Both the position numbers and the translations under genes were made by a program. 22,668 bases of DNA, from the NCBI GenBank assembly GCA_002400365.1, contig DHFK01000057.1:11248-33915 (forward strand). Reading direction: 5' to 3'. The notes beneath the pieces were generated by a model. It was not told the DNA's origin, did no database searches, and saw only the letters and a list, made by a program, of their open reading frames with translations. Each line of letters begins with the position of its first letter. Position 1 is the first letter of the stretch. Below, piece after piece: positions 22,639 to 22,668 of the stretch. Source of the stretch: Anaerolineales bacterium UBA4826. Lineage in GTDB: Bacteria; Chloroflexota; Anaerolineae; UBA4142.

Positions 22639-22668
22639 TGCTTGCTGCACGTAGGACAAATTTGCAAA

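Noticed and set aside
1..22668. tRNA, rRNA, CRISPR array, IS transposase or prophage genes
   Set aside because: No cloverleaf with a TTCGA arm, no rRNA-like block, no regularly spaced repeats and no transposase, integrase or phage motif were found on either strand by eye.

Overview
The window looks like a high-GC bacterial chromosome segment, most likely from Chloroflexota (Anaerolineae-like). This is inferred from protein style only: Thr/Pro-rich linkers in a secreted CARDB/Ig protein, paired DUF2085-like membrane proteins, an F420-type luciferase-like oxidoreductase, a CxxxY-type CcmE next to CcmF, and a Uma2 protein. No rRNA, tRNA or CRISPR array was seen. Sigma70-type promoters (TTGACN, 17 bp, TATAMT) are recognisable at several gene starts.

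Left half (1-9970), all on the minus strand. Read in transcription order, it holds a SWIM zinc-finger protein behind a structured leader, a flippase-like membrane protein, a large protein joining an ECF-sigma-like N-terminus through one membrane helix to Ig/CARDB domains, ComEC, an MFS exporter, a small membrane protein, a PIG-L deacetylase and an MBL-fold hydrolase. Several gaps hold imperfect inverted repeats of different sequence families.

Middle (10040-14621). An F420-dependent LLM oxidoreductase (-) and a PD40 propeller/M15-peptidase fusion (+) are transcribed divergently from two back-to-back promoters whose -35 boxes form an inverted repeat. Directly behind the fusion gene lies a two-gene restriction-modification module (Dam-type adenine methylase and HNH nuclease). 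Its base composition is visibly poorer in GC and CGCG than its surroundings, so it was probably acquired by transfer.

Right half (14706-22638), all on the plus strand. It holds two adjacent DUF2085-like membrane proteins, a STAND NTPase with a GNAT-like C-terminus, an NTF2/SnoaL-like protein, a 4-TM membrane protein, ccmE and ccmF of cytochrome c maturation system I, and a Uma2 gene. Three of these carry single-base lesions: an in-frame TGA exactly where the neighbouring paralogue has its conserved Cys, an in-frame TAG in the STAND gene, and a +1 frameshift in Uma2. They may be real recoding or decay, or consensus errors.

The observations most worth following are the SWIM-gene leader (promoter, 23-codon ORF, 11-bp hairpin, terminator), the membrane-anchored sigma-like fusion, and the TGA/Cys position in the second DUF2085-like gene.
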